A stretch of 64,000 bases of DNA from Pseudomonas saponiphila. Its GTDB lineage: Bacteria; Pseudomonadota; Gammaproteobacteria; Pseudomonadales; Pseudomonadaceae. How positions within the stretch are numbered: position 1 is the stretch's first letter; every line of letters begins with the position of its first letter. Shown in pieces: positions 53,005-63,259 of this stretch. Position numbers and translations under genes: made by a program. The notes under the pieces are model-generated. The model ran no database searches. It saw only the letters and a program-made list of their open reading frames with translations, and had not been told where the DNA came from. The stretch covers positions 3,988,501 to 4,052,500 of the forward strand of contig NZ_FNTJ01000001.1 in assembly GCF_900105185.1 (NCBI RefSeq), in the 5' to 3' direction.

Positions 53005-54732
53005 CTAGCCCAGCAACTGGCTGAGCACGGCCCGCAGCTTACCCGGCTTCACCGGTTTGTTGAGCAGCGGCGCCCCCAGTTGCTGCAACGCCCGGCGACA
53101 CTGGTCGCTGCGGTCGGCGGTGATGATCACCGCCGGCAGCGGCTGCTGGAAATGCTCGCGCAAGTGCTGCACCACCTGGCACCCGGTGACCCCGTGATCC
53201 AGGTGAAAATCCGCCAGGATCAGTTCCGGCGCCCGGCCCTGGAGCACCGCCAGGGCGGCCGCCTGATCGGTGGCGATGAGCACTTCGCAGCCCCACTGCC
53301 CGAGCAACGCGGCCATGCTTTCAAGGATGCTCAGCTCGTTGTCCAGCACCAGCAAACGCCGCCCTGGCAGCGGGTTGCCGGTGCCCGGCTGCGGCGCCTG
53401 CAAGCTGATGGGCAACGGCACCCGGGCCGCCAGGGGCACCTCGATGCTGAACCGCGAACCGCGTCCCGGCCACGATTGCACCTGTACCCGGTAACCGAGA
53501 ATCTTGGCGATGCGCTCGACGATCGCCAGCCCCAGGCCCACCCCCTTGCGGTCGGCGGCGCGCCCCACATCCAGCTGGTTGAATTCCAGGAAGATCGACT
53601 CCAGGCGGTCGGCGGCAATGCCGCGCCCGGTGTCCCACACCTCCAGTCGCAACTGCTCGCCCCGGCGCCGCGCCGCCAGCAGAATGCTGCCGCGCTCGGT
53701 GTAGCGGCAGGCATTGCTGAGGAAGTTGCGCAGAATCCGCGTCAGCAGCCGCAGGTCGGTGAACAGGGCGAAGTCACCGAACTTCACCCGCAGCTCCAGG
53801 CCCGCCGCCTCGGCCACCGACTGGAACTCCGAAACCAGCGGCGCGAGCAATTCATCCAGGCGATAGACCGCCGGGTCCGGCTTGACCGCGGCCTGATCGA
53901 GCCTGGAGATGTCCAGCAGATCGGTGAGCAGGTCCTCGGCGCCTTCCAGGGCCTGGTGGGTGCGCTCCACCAGCAGTTGCTCGGCCGCTGGCAGACGCCG
54001 CTCGCGCAGGGTGGAGATCAGCAGGCGCGCGGCATTCAAGGGTTGCAACAGGTCGTGGCTGGCGGCGGCCAGGTACTTGTCCTTGCTGCGGTTGGCCGCC
54101 TCGGCGGCGTCCCGGGCCTCGCGCAGGTCGCGCTCGATACGCTCGCGCCGGGCGATCTGCTGTTGCAGGTTGCGGTTGGCTTCCAGCAGTTCATCGGTGC
54201 GCGCAGCAACCCGCTGCTCCAACTGGTCGTTGAGCTGCTCCAGATGCTGCTGGGCCAGCTTGCGCTCGGTGATGTCGGCGACGAACCCCTCCACCAGCCC
54301 GTCCTGGTCGGGCTTGAGCAGCAGGTTCATCAGCACGTCGATGCTGCTGCCGTCCTTGCGTCGCAACTGGGTTTCATAACCCAGCAGGCTGCGCTGGCTT
54401 TGCAACTGCTCGCCAATGACCGCCAGTTCCGCGGCGCCGCCGACGAACAGATTGCCCGCCAGGTCGGCCAGGGAAAACAGCACTTCCTGCGGGTCCTGAT
54501 ACCCCAGCATACGCGCCAGGGCCGGGTTGGCCGCGCGCAGGCCGGCCTGCAGGCTGGCCTGGAAGATCCCGTGCACCGCGTGCTCGAACAGCCACTTGTA
54601 GCGGTTGCGTTCGGTTTCCAGGTCTTCCAGGCGCGCCGCCAGTTCCGGGTAGTGGCTCTTGCGCGCCGAGTGATTGCCCAGCCCCAAGAGCCCGGCCAGG
54701 GCCCGTTGCTGGTCGTCAGAGGGCCTCGCCAT
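53005..54732 (-). CDS. ercS: PAS-containing hybrid histidine kinase (ErcS-like)
   Basis: 575 aa from ATG 54732. A PAS domain (about 42-160, LFEHAVHGIFQASL to VADITERKLA) and a coiled coil (160-212) precede HisKA with LAAASHDLLQPLNAARLL (phospho-acceptor His226) and an HATPase domain (NFLSNACRYTERGS, GLGLAIVERIAKILG). A C-terminal receiver follows with phospho-acceptor Asp in LILADFHLDHG. No membrane segment, so it is a cytosolic sensor. It overlaps the end of the ErcA gene by 17 bp, and in P. aeruginosa ercA-ercS adjoin the pqq/exa genes that regulate ethanol oxidation. Assignment as ErcS rests on this synteny. Confidence 0.85.
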   Translation of the reverse strand: MARPSDDQQRALAGLLGLGNHSARKSHYPELAARLEDLETERNRYKWLFEHAVHGIFQASLQAGLRAANPALARMLGYQDPQEVLFSLADLAGNLFVGGAAELAVIGEQLQSQRSLLGYETQLRRKDGSSIDVLMNLLLKPDQDGLVEGFVADITERKLAQQHLEQLNDQLEQRVAARTDELLEANRNLQQQIARRERIERDLREARDAAEAANRSKDKYLAAASHDLLQPLNAARLLISTLRERRLPAAEQLLVERTHQALEGAEDLLTDLLDISRLDQAAVKPDPAVYRLDELLAPLVSEFQSVAEAAGLELRVKFGDFALFTDLRLLTRILRNFLSNACRYTERGSILLAARRRGEQLRLEVWDTGRGIAADRLESIFLEFNQLDVGRAADRKGVGLGLAIVERIAKILGYRVQVQSWPGRGSRFSIEVPLAARVPLPISLQAPQPGTGNPLPGRRLLVLDNELSILESMAALLGQWGCEVLIATDQAAALAVLQGRAPELILADFHLDHGVTGCQVVQHLREHFQQPLPAVIITADRSDQCRRALQQLGAPLLNKPVKPGKLRAVLSQLLG

Positions 54733-55879
54733 ACACCACCTCGACATCACGCTGGCTGGATTCGCGAGGGTTGGTGAGGATGCACGGATCATCCATCGCA
54801 TGCTGGGAAAGGAACGGAATGTCGCTGCTGCTGACCCCATGCAGGCCCAGGGTTTCGTGGAAGCCGATGGCGTGCTTGAGGGCGATCAGATGCTCCACCA
54901 GGCGCCCACAGATCTGCCGCTGGTTGAGCCCGCGGCAGTCGATGCCGAAGGTTTCGGCGATCACCTTGAAACGCTCCGGCGCCGCGCTGTAGTTGAAGGC
55001 CACCACATGCTCCACCAGCACCGCGTTGCACAGCCCGTGAGGCAGGTCGAGAAAGCCTCCCAGGCTGTGGGACATGGCATGCACCGCGCCGAGAATCGCG
55101 TTGGAGAACGCCAGCCCGGCCTGCATGCTGCCGAGCATGATCTGCTCGCGCAGGGCGATGTCCCCGGGGTTGGCGATCATCTGCACCAGGTTGCCGTTGA
55201 TCAGGCGCATGGCTTCCAGGGCATGGGGATCGGTGAGCGGCCCGCGGCCGGTGGAAACGAAAGCCTCGATCGCGTGCACCAGGGCGTCGATGCCGGTGCA
55301 GGCGGAGAGAAACGGATCCATGCCCAGGGTGGTTTCCGGGTCGATCAGCGACACATCCGGCACCACCGCCTTGCTGACGATGGAGAACTTCATCCGTTCC
55401 TGCTGGTTGGAGATGATGACGAACTGCGAGACGTCCGCCGAGGTGCCGGCGGTGGTGGGAATCATGATCAGGGGCGGGCTCGGCACGCGGATCATGTCCA
55501 CCCCTTCGAACTCCAGGATGCTGCGCCCGTGGGCCACCACGATGCCGATGCCCTTGCCGCAATCCATGGGGCTGCCGCCGCCGACGGCGACAATCACATC
55601 GCAGGCGTTTTCGCGGTAGACCTCGGCGCCCTGCATCACCTCCTCCACCCGCGGGTTGGGCGACACCTGGCTGTACAGGCAATAGTCGACGCCCTGGGCC
55701 TGGAGGCTGGCCTCGACGTCGGCGACCCAACCGGCGGCGATCACCCCGGGGTCGCTGACCACCAGCACCTTGCGCGCACCGAAGGTCTTCGCATAGTTGC
55801 CGACGTTATGCCGGCAACCGGCGCCAAAGATGATTTCCGGAGACACGAACTTGCGCAGCAGACTGAGATTCTGGCTCAT
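54716..55879 (-). CDS. ercA: iron-containing alcohol dehydrogenase ErcA
   Basis: 387 aa from ATG 55879. Group III Fe-ADH features: VAVGGGSPMDCGKGIG (NAD-binding GGGS loop), PTTAGTSADVSQFVI, and the metal-binding histidines in SLGGFLDLPHGLCNAVLVEHV and the C-terminal FLSQHAMDDPCILTNPR. ErcA is known to be needed for induction of the ethanol oxidation system in P. aeruginosa, with a regulatory rather than bulk catalytic role suggested. It lies between pqqB and ercS; a 247-bp gap before it contains a REPIN. Confidence 0.9.
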   Translation of the reverse strand: MSQNLSLLRKFVSPEIIFGAGCRHNVGNYAKTFGARKVLVVSDPGVIAAGWVADVEASLQAQGVDYCLYSQVSPNPRVEEVMQGAEVYRENACDVIVAVGGGSPMDCGKGIGIVVAHGRSILEFEGVDMIRVPSPPLIMIPTTAGTSADVSQFVIISNQQERMKFSIVSKAVVPDVSLIDPETTLGMDPFLSACTGIDALVHAIEAFVSTGRGPLTDPHALEAMRLINGNLVQMIANPGDIALREQIMLGSMQAGLAFSNAILGAVHAMSHSLGGFLDLPHGLCNAVLVEHVVAFNYSAAPERFKVIAETFGIDCRGLNQRQICGRLVEHLIALKHAIGFHETLGLHGVSSSDIPFLSQHAMDDPCILTNPRESSQRDVEVVYGEAL

Positions 55880-56017
55880 GGCGGCAGCCTGTTTTCTTAT
55901 TGTTCTGAAAGGAGAACGCCAGCCTAAAGCATCCGTTGCTGAAAGCAATCCGACCATTGGGTGGTGGTGATCCGCCCCTGCGTGCCGGCGAAAGCGATCT
56001 CGCGCGCCCAACGCACT

Positions 56018-56081
56018 GTAGGAGCCGGCTTGCCGGCGAAGGCGGTCATGCGGGCCCCTTCGCCAGCAAGCTGGCTCCTAC
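56018..56081. repeat. REPIN (GTAGGAGCC...GGCTCCTAC)
   Basis: Inverted pair GTAGGAGCCGGCTTGCCGGCGAAG / CTTCGCCAGCAAGCTGGCTCCTAC (shown in part) between pqqB and ercA. It separates the two transcription units or forms an mRNA hairpin between them. Confidence 0.85.
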
Positions 56082-56126
56082 GGTGTGCGGTGTGCGGTTC
56101 GCGGCATACGGCGTGCGATATGCGAA

Positions 56127-57041
56127 TCAGAGGTGAATATCCATGCCGTCATGCGCCACTTCGATGCCGCGGCGGGTCAGTTCCGCGCGCTCGGCGGAGT
56201 CTTCGTCGAGGATCGGGTTGGTGTTGTTGATGTGGATCAGCACCTTGCGCGCCCGGGGAAAACGCTCCAGCACTTCAAGCATGCCGCCGGGGCCGCTTTG
56301 CGCCAGGTGGCCCATTTCGCTGCCCAGCTTGTCGCCGACGCCACAGACGCGCATTTCATCGTCGCGCCACAGGGTGCCGTCCACCAGCAGGCAGTCGGCG
56401 CGCTCCATCCATTGCAACAGGGCCTCATCCACCTGCCCCAGCCCCGGGGCGTAGAACAGGCTGGCGCCGCTGCGCCGGTCCTCGACGAACAGGCCGATGT
56501 TGTCCCCCGGGTGCGGGTTGCCACGATGGGGCGAATACGGCGGCGCGCTGCTGCGCAGGGCGATGGCCCGCAAGGCGAGCTCCGGGCAGGCCGGCAGGCT
56601 GAACTCGCGACCATCGAGGTGAATGGGTTGCCACTGCAAGCCGCCGTTCCAGTGGCTGAGCATGGTGAACAAAGGGAAGCCGCTGCACAGGTCCTGATGG
56701 ACCATCTCGGTACACCAGACCTGATGCGGGCAGCCTTCGCGCAAGCTGAGCAGGCCGGTGCAGTGGTCAATCTGGCTGTCCAGCAGGATCACCCCGGCCA
56801 GGGCGGTGTCGCGCAAGTGCCGGGCCGGCTGCAGCACCGGGAAAGACTCCAGCTGCGCGCGAATGTCCGGCGAGGCGTTGCACAGGATCCACTCGTTGCC
56901 GTGGTCGCTCAGGGCGATCGACGACTGGCTGCGCCGCTGGGCGCGCAGGCTGCCGGCGCGCACCCCGGCGCAGTTGCGGCAGTTGCAGTTCCACTGGGGA
57001 AAACCGCCGCCCGCCGCAGAACCGAGAATGCGGATATGCAT
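56127..57041 (-). CDS. pqqB: PQQ biosynthesis protein PqqB
   Basis: 304-aa metallo-beta-lactamase-fold protein. [24 protein letters not shown] (start, in parts) is the PqqB hallmark, with [36 protein letters not shown] and [11 protein letters not shown] further on. PqqB hydroxylates the PqqE-crosslinked tyrosine intermediate during PQQ synthesis. It follows pqqA, with a hairpin between them. pqqC, pqqD and pqqE, which normally follow, are not present; ercA comes next. PQQ would have to be completed by genes elsewhere. Confidence 0.94.
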   Translation of the reverse strand: MHIRILGSAAGGGFPQWNCNCRNCAGVRAGSLRAQRRSQSSIALSDHGNEWILCNASPDIRAQLESFPVLQPARHLRDTALAGVILLDSQIDHCTGLLSLREGCPHQVWCTEMVHQDLCSGFPLFTMLSHWNGGLQWQPIHLDGREFSLPACPELALRAIALRSSAPPYSPHRGNPHPGDNIGLFVEDRRSGASLFYAPGLGQVDEALLQWMERADCLLVDGTLWRDDEMRVCGVGDKLGSEMGHLAQSGPGGMLEVLERFPRARKVLIHINNTNPILDEDSAERAELTRRGIEVAHDGMDIHL

Positions 57042-57064
57042 GACGCGCTCCTTAGGGGCAAAGA

Positions 57065-57094
57065 GCTCCGGTCGACACCAGTACCGGCCGGAGC
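57065..57094 (-). terminator. pqqA-pqqB intergenic hairpin
   Basis: GCTCCGG (57065-57071) and CCGGAGC (57088-57094) form a 7-bp stem just after the pqqA stop. No long T run follows on the minus strand, so it is more likely an attenuator or mRNA-processing hairpin that lets pqqA be made in excess over pqqB, as described for other pqq operons. Confidence 0.5.
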
Positions 57095-57102
57095 GGGACG
57101 GC

Positions 57103-57174
57103 TCAGCGGTTGGCGAAGTACATGGTCACTTCAAAGCCGATACGCAGGTCGGTGTACGCGGGTTTATGCCACAT
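57103..57174 (-). CDS. pqqA: PQQ precursor peptide PqqA
   Basis: A 23-residue peptide that starts [14 protein letters not shown] and continues EVTMYFANR. The conserved Glu15 and Tyr19 (E-x-x-x-Y) are the two residues that become the PQQ backbone. ATG 57174, stop TGA at 57103-57105. The gene is too short for usual gene finders but unmistakable from the motif and from pqqB directly downstream. Confidence 0.93.
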   Translation of the reverse strand: MWHKPAYTDLRIGFEVTMYFANR

Positions 57175-57299
57175 GGGGTCAAGCCTCTTGTTGTGCCGGG
57201 GGATTCCGGTAGAGGCATTAATGCACGGGGCGCGTGGCGGCCGAATGCTACTTTGGGACGAGCTGGCGGGGTGCGTTGGTAGGGGGAGATTGGGGTGAT

Positions 57300-57335
57300 C
57301 TTGCGGGCTTCTTCGCCAGCAAGCTGGCTCCTATA
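57300..57335. repeat. partial REP element
   Basis: A single REP half (CTTCGCCAGCAAGCTGGCTCCTA) between exaC and pqqA without its partner. The 295-bp interval 57175-57469 otherwise contains two inverted repeats (57383-57419 and 57433-57457) and must contain the pqqA promoter, which I could not identify. Confidence 0.6.
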
Positions 57336-57382
57336 GGGATGGTGCTGGTGCGGGCTTGCCCCGGTAGCTGCGCTCACAACGC

Positions 57383-57419
57383 ACACGGGGAGGTGCCCAC
57401 CCATGAGCCCTCCCCGTGT
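57383..57419. other. 11-bp perfect inverted repeat, upstream of pqqA
   Basis: ACACGGGGAGG (57383-57393) and CCTCCCCGTGT (57409-57419) form a perfect 11-bp stem with a 15-nt loop. It lies between the exaC stop and pqqA. No T run follows, so it may be a factor-binding or transcript-processing site. Confidence 0.45.
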
Positions 57420-57432
57420 CCGTCCCGCACAA

Positions 57433-57457
57433 GCGCGGTGGCACCCAACCACCGCGC
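57433..57457 (-). terminator. hairpin after exaC
   Basis: GCGCGGTGG (57433-57441) pairs with CCACCGCGC (57449-57457), a perfect 9-bp stem with a 7-nt loop, 12 bp beyond the exaC stop codon. The T run is poor, so termination strength is uncertain. Confidence 0.5.
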
Positions 57458-57469
57458 CTGTTGTTGCCC

Positions 57470-58990
<1,521 letters not shown>

Positions 58991-59120
58991 GCTGAGCCTC
59001 TGCTGGTCGAGGCCTGTCCAACGACAGGCGATGGACCGATGGTAGAGAGCCCCGCCTGCCGGACGAATGCATCGTTGGCAGGGGGAGCTCTCGTCATTTG
59101 GTCGTAGGTTGATTGCCCTG

Positions 59121-59275
59121 TGCGGGAGCCGGCTTGCCGGCGAAAGCGCTCTTGCGGGCCTCTTCGCCAGCAAGCTGGCTCCTACGGTCGACAGGGATAT
59201 CCCGGGGCTTTGTAGGAGCCGGCTTGCCGGCGAAGGCGGTCTTGCGGGCCTCTTCGCTGGCAAGCCAGCTCCTAC
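59121..59275. repeat. two REPINs between exaA and exaC
   Basis: One inverted pair spans about 59121-59185 (GCGGGAGCCGGCTTGCCGG ... CTGGCTCCTAC) and a second spans 59212-59275 (GTAGGAGCCGGCTTGCCGG ... CCAGCTCCTAC). They fill most of the 304-bp interval 58991-59294 downstream of exaA. They may stabilise the exaA mRNA 3' end. No gene is present; reading frames over them are spurious. Confidence 0.85.
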
Positions 59276-59294
59276 GGTCAGTTGCAAGGAGGGG

Positions 59295-61070
59295 TTAGCG
59301 TTTGGAGACCAGGTCCTTGGGCAGTTTGAAGGTCCAGAGCATGCCGCCCTGGTTGAAGTCCTTGACCCGCTTGGCCACTTCGCCGCCCCACAGCGGCACC
59401 GCGCCGCCCCAACCGGACAGCACCGAGACGTACTGCTCGCCGTCCATTTCCCAGGTCACGGGGGAGCCCAGGACTCCGGAGCCGGTCTGGAATTCCCAGA
59501 CCTTCTCGCCAGTCTTGGCGTTGAACGCCTGGAGGAAGCCTTCAGGCGTGCCGGTGAACACCAGGTTGCCCTTGGTGGTCAGCACCCCGCCCCACAGCGG
59601 CGCGAAGTTCTTGTGGCGCCAGACTTCCTTGCCGCTGATCGGGTCGATGGCCCGCAGCACGCCGATGTAGTCCTCATTCAACGGCTTGATGGTGAAGCCC
59701 GCGCCGAGGAACGCCGCGCCCTTCTTGTAGGCGATGCCTTCGTTCCAGATGTCCATGCCCCATTCGTTGGACGGTACATAGAACAACCCGGTGTCGCGGT
59801 TGTAGGCCATGGGCATCCAGTTCTTGGCGCCGAGGAAGGCCGGGGCGACGAACACCGAACTGCCCTTGCTCTCGCTGCCCGGGGCGCCTGGGCGGCTGGC
59901 CTCGTTGTAGATCGGCCGGCCGTTCTTATCCAGGCCGGTGGCCCAGGTGATCTTGTCGACAAAGGGGAAGCCGCGGATGAACTTGCCGTTGGTGCGATCG
60001 AGCACGTAGAAGAAGCCGTTGCGGTCAGCGGTGGCGGCGGCCTTGATCTCCTTGCCGCCCTCCTTGTAGTTGAAGGAGATCAGCTCGTTGACGCCGTCGA
60101 AGTCCCAGCCGTCGTGGGGGGTGCTCTGGAAGTGCCACTTGATGGTGCCGTCGTCCGGGTTCAGGGCCAGGCGCGAGGAGGAATACAGGTTGTCGCCGGG
60201 GCGCAGGTGGGAGTTCCACGGCGCCGGGTTGCCGGTGCCGAACAGCAGCAGGTTGGTTTCCGGGTCGTAGTAGCCGCCCAGCCACGGCGCCGCGCCGCCG
60301 GTCTTCCACAGATCACCCGGCCAGGTCTTGCCCGCCTCGCCACCGGAAATACCGTTCTCGATCGCCTTGCCGTCCTTGTACACGTAGCCCATGTGGCCTT
60401 CCACCGTGGGACGCATCCACAGCAGCTCGCCGTTTTTCGGGTCGTAGGCCTGGATCTTGCCGACCACGCCGAACTCGCCGCCGGCGACCCCGGTGATCAG
60501 CTTGCCGTTGACGATCATCGGCGCCGCGCTGATGGAATAGCCCTCTTTGTGGTCGGCGACCTTCTTGCTCCACACCACCTTGCCGGTGTCCTTGTTCAGG
60601 GCCACCAGCTTGGCATCCAGGGTGCCGAAGAACACCAGGTCGCCATACAGCGCCACGCCGCGGTTGATCACGTCACAGCACGGGCGGATGTCGTCCGGCA
60701 GGCGCGCATCGTACTGCCAGAGCTTCTTGCCGGTGCGCGCATCCACCGCGAACACCCGCGAGTAGGAGCCGGTCATGTACATCACCCCGTCCTTGATCAG
60801 CGGCTGGGCCTGCTGGCCGCGCTGCTTCTCGCCGCCGAAGGAGAAGGCCCAGACCGGCCGCAGCTCCTTGACGTTATCGACGTTGAGCAGGTCCAGCGGG
60901 CTGTAGCGCTGACCCTGGACCCCCAGGCCGTTGGTGACGATCTGCTGCGGGTTCTTCGGGTCCTGGAGGATCTCCTCATCGGTGACGGCGGCCAGGGCCG
61001 CGCTGGACAGCAGCATGGCGCTGAGCACCAGGCTCACGGCGAAAAAGGGACGACGTGGGGGTTGGGTCAT
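59295..61070 (-). CDS. exaA: PQQ-dependent quinoprotein ethanol dehydrogenase ExaA
   Basis: 591 aa from ATG 61070 (GAGG upstream). Sec signal peptide [22 protein letters not shown]-dehydrogenase beta-propeller features are the adjacent cysteine disulfide PCC (131-132), repeated W-motifs, [21 protein letters not shown] and [13 protein letters not shown]. It is a periplasmic enzyme oxidising ethanol and other primary alcohols, using PQQ and Ca2+ and passing electrons to a cytochrome c550. No cytochrome (exaB) gene adjoins it here. Downstream are ExaC and PqqA/B; upstream are quinoprotein-associated genes. Confidence 0.94.
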   Translation of the reverse strand: MTQPPRRPFFAVSLVLSAMLLSSAALAAVTDEEILQDPKNPQQIVTNGLGVQGQRYSPLDLLNVDNVKELRPVWAFSFGGEKQRGQQAQPLIKDGVMYMTGSYSRVFAVDARTGKKLWQYDARLPDDIRPCCDVINRGVALYGDLVFFGTLDAKLVALNKDTGKVVWSKKVADHKEGYSISAAPMIVNGKLITGVAGGEFGVVGKIQAYDPKNGELLWMRPTVEGHMGYVYKDGKAIENGISGGEAGKTWPGDLWKTGGAAPWLGGYYDPETNLLLFGTGNPAPWNSHLRPGDNLYSSSRLALNPDDGTIKWHFQSTPHDGWDFDGVNELISFNYKEGGKEIKAAATADRNGFFYVLDRTNGKFIRGFPFVDKITWATGLDKNGRPIYNEASRPGAPGSESKGSSVFVAPAFLGAKNWMPMAYNRDTGLFYVPSNEWGMDIWNEGIAYKKGAAFLGAGFTIKPLNEDYIGVLRAIDPISGKEVWRHKNFAPLWGGVLTTKGNLVFTGTPEGFLQAFNAKTGEKVWEFQTGSGVLGSPVTWEMDGEQYVSVLSGWGGAVPLWGGEVAKRVKDFNQGGMLWTFKLPKDLVSKR

Positions 61071-61096
61071 GACGGCTACCTCGGCGGTTATTGTTG

Positions 61097-61140
61097 TTCC
61101 CGGGAAATTTTCCCGGTCTGCCGGGAATTCTTGGTCCCGG
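61097..61140 (-). promoter_or_regulatory. cluster of CCCGGGAA-like repeats upstream of exaA
   Basis: TTCCCGGGAA (61097-61106, perfect palindrome), TTTCCCGG (61109-61116), CCGGGAA (61121-61127) and TCCCGG (61135-61140) occur at intervals of 11-14 bp, 27-70 bp before the exaA ATG. Regular spacing near one helical turn suggests binding sites for a response regulator such as the LuxR-type EraR/ErbR known to control exaA. Direct evidence is only the repetition. Confidence 0.5.
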
Positions 61141-61202
61141 CCTGTTTGCCAACAATTGCCCGCAGTGCGGAGTTTTCTAGTTCCTTGGTACTGGAGGGGC
61201 AG

Positions 61203-61250
61203 TGGCAAGTGGCAAGGGGCAGTGGCAAGCGGCAAGCAGCGAGCGGCAAG
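61203..61250. repeat. GCAAGCGGCAAGC-type short repeat
   Basis: A degraded tract of iterated GGCAAG(C/T)GGCAAG units upstream of exaA. It belongs to the same repeat family as the tract at 7537-7620. Confidence 0.6.
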
Positions 61251-61271
61251 CCCGCGCCATGCACCCGCACC

Positions 61272-61519
61272 GTAGGAGCTGGCTTGCCAGCGAAGAGGCC
61301 CGCGAGATCGCCTTCGCCGGCAAGCCGGCTCCCACAAAAGGCCTCACGCAATCTACCTACCGTGGGAGCTGGCTTGCCAGCGAAGAGGCCCGCAAGACCG
61401 CCTTCGCCGGCAAGCCGGCTCCCACAAAAGGCCTCACGCGATGTACCTGCCTACCGTGGGAGCTGGCTTGCCAGCGAAAGGGCCCGCAAGATCGCCTTCG
61501 CCGGCAAGCCGGCTCCTAC
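61272..61519. repeat. three REPINs upstream of exaA
   Basis: Three inverted pairs at 61272-61335, 61362-61425 and 61456-61519, each G(T/C)(A/G)GGAGCTGGCTTGCC...GGCTCC(C/T)AC, spaced at 90-94 bp with related linkers. Together with the GCAAGC repeat they occupy nearly all of the 445-bp gap 61071-61515. The last unit supplies the stop codon (TAG on the minus strand, 61516-61518) of the metallo-hydrolase gene. Confidence 0.88.
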
Positions 61520-62445
61520 AGGCCGTCGAGGCGCTGCAGGCGCTGGCGCTCGTAACGCGGGTACAGGTGGCTGACGCTGCGAATCAGCTCATAACGAGTC
61601 AAGCTGATGCCGGCAAAGCGCTCGGGGATCGGGCGGCGGATCATCTCGGCCATGTCGTCGCCACGGGCCGCGCCGTCGCGCATCAACCCGTCGAGCCAGC
61701 CCAGGTAATCGCGCATCTGGGCAAAGGGCGCGGCATCCGCCGCCACTGGGCCATGGCCGGGTACGATCAGTTTCCACGGCAGGGCCTGCAAGGTGTCCAG
61801 GTCCTTGAGCCAGACCGCAAGCCCCGGGCTGTTGGGGGTGGTCAGCGCACGCTCGTAGAACACCAGGTCACCGGCAAACAGCACCCCGGTGTTCTCATCG
61901 AAAATCGCCAGGTCAGCACCGGTGTGCCCACTCAGGCCCAGCAGGCGCAAGCGATGCCCGCCGACCTCCAGCGTGCCGGGTTCCAGCACCTGGGTCGGCA
62001 GCACCACCTCGGTGCCGCGCATCCAGTCGCCGACCATGCGGTACATATTCTCGGCCATGGCGTCCCCCTGCTGGCGCAGCAGGTCACTGGTGCCGGCCAG
62101 GGCGCCGATGGGCACATCGCCAAAAGCCTGGTTGCCCAGCACATGGTCGGGGTGATGGTGGGTCAGCAGCAGTTGGATCACCGGTTTGTCGGTGGTGGCG
62201 GCAATCGCCCGGCGCAAGGCTTCGCCGTAGCGCTTGGACGGGCCGCTGTCGATCACCACCACCCCGCTGTCGGTGACGATGAACCCGGTGTTGACGATGT
62301 TGCCGCCATTGGCCTTGGCAAAGTTGTCGGTGCTGCCTTCCAGCAGCCAGGTGCCGGCGGCGATCTGCCGGGGCTTGAGGTCATAGTCCAGGTCGGCCCG
62401 GGCCGGCAGGCCCAGGCATAGCAGCAACAGCAGGATCCAACGCAT
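61516..62445 (-). CDS. quinoprotein-associated metallo-beta-lactamase-fold hydrolase
   Basis: 309 aa. Signal peptide MRWILLLLLCLGLPARA. Zinc-binding motif THHHPDH (95-101), GHTGADLAIFDENTGVLFAGDLVFYER (His and Asp ligands, in parts) and LIVPGHGP are all present. It corresponds to the zinc metallohydrolases (SoxH-related) that occur beside PQQ-dependent dehydrogenases in the so-called quinoprotein relay system. Export suggests a periplasmic role near ExaA. Its stop codon lies within a REPIN. Substrate unknown. Confidence 0.85.
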   Translation of the reverse strand: MRWILLLLLCLGLPARADLDYDLKPRQIAAGTWLLEGSTDNFAKANGGNIVNTGFIVTDSGVVVIDSGPSKRYGEALRRAIAATTDKPVIQLLLTHHHPDHVLGNQAFGDVPIGALAGTSDLLRQQGDAMAENMYRMVGDWMRGTEVVLPTQVLEPGTLEVGGHRLRLLGLSGHTGADLAIFDENTGVLFAGDLVFYERALTTPNSPGLAVWLKDLDTLQALPWKLIVPGHGPVAADAAPFAQMRDYLGWLDGLMRDGAARGDDMAEMIRRPIPERFAGISLTRYELIRSVSHLYPRYERQRLQRLDGL

Positions 62446-62480
62446 GGCGCGCCTCGGCTCGGGTGGGTCAAAGGATGCGG

Positions 62481-63251
62481 TCAGGGCAGCTTGGCCTCGA
62501 ACTGGTTGCCGCTGTTGTCGCGCAGCAGCAAGCGGGTCTGCCCTGCCCCCTGGATATCGAACCCCAGGTTGGGGTTTTCGCTGACCGCCGGGAACAGTTC
62601 GAGGCTGGCCAGGGGCTGATCGTTCTGGTCACGCAGTTCGGCGTGGTTGAGAAAGAACTCGGGGATGCCGCTGACCAGGCCGTTGTCCATCGGGTGGGAG
62701 ACTTGCAAACGCAAACGGCTGCTGTCGTCGCGCGGATAACGCCCGCCCAGCACTTCGCCGATGTGCTCTTCCCAGCCGGGCTGGGTACGCACCACGCTGG
62801 GCGCGGTGCAACCACCACCCGCGGCATCGATCAGGGTCGAGCCCACGTGCCACAGGCCATCGCGGGTCTGCACCGCGGCGCGCAGCGGCGTGGCCTGCTC
62901 GATGCGGATGCGGATCGACAGCCAGGGCAGCACCCGCTGCCCCGGTGCGAAATCGACGATGCGCGGCAAGGGGTTGAGCTCGGCCCAGGCGAGGATGCGC
63001 ACCACGTCGCCGGTGAAGGCCCGGGCGTCGATCTCCAGGGGCACCTGCCGCGCATCCTCGGCAAAGGGCGGCGCCAGCAGCTTGACCCGGTCATCGAAGA
63101 CGAACGCCGCGTCCCCCAGCAGTTGCTTGTGGTAGAAGGCCCACATCACCGAGGGCACCGGATCCACACCCGAGCCTTGCGGATCGGCAGCCAGCGCCGG
63201 GGTCGCCAAGGGCAGCCAGCACGCCAGCAGACAGGTCGCTCGCCAGTTCAT
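62481..63251 (-). CDS. quinoprotein dehydrogenase-associated SoxYZ-like carrier
   Basis: 256 aa with signal peptide (LLACWLPLATPALA). The N-terminal half contains LEIDARAFTGDVVRILAWAELNPLPRIVDFAPGQ (in parts), followed by GGGCTAPSV with the candidate carrier cysteine, characteristic of SoxY-like proteins. The C-terminal half (LRLQVSHPMDNGLVSG ...) is SoxZ-like, so the protein is a Y-Z fusion. Such fusions accompany PQQ-dependent alcohol dehydrogenases, not sulfur oxidation. It is located 35 bp upstream of the metallohydrolase gene in the same operon. Function is unproven. Confidence 0.85.
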   Translation of the reverse strand: MNWRATCLLACWLPLATPALAADPQGSGVDPVPSVMWAFYHKQLLGDAAFVFDDRVKLLAPPFAEDARQVPLEIDARAFTGDVVRILAWAELNPLPRIVDFAPGQRVLPWLSIRIRIEQATPLRAAVQTRDGLWHVGSTLIDAAGGGCTAPSVVRTQPGWEEHIGEVLGGRYPRDDSSRLRLQVSHPMDNGLVSGIPEFFLNHAELRDQNDQPLASLELFPAVSENPNLGFDIQGAGQTRLLLRDNSGNQFEAKLP

Positions 63252-63259
63252 CGCAGCTC

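Noticed and set aside
58991..59287. N-terminal extension of the ExaC frame to 59287
   Set aside because: The extension translates REPIN sequence (repeated [11 protein letters not shown] pattern) and ATG 58990 gives the normal 506-aa enzyme.
61071..61337. N-terminal extension of the ExaA frame to 61337
   Set aside because: It covers repeats and the promoter region; ATG 61070 is followed directly by a signal peptide and has a GAGG ribosome-binding site.
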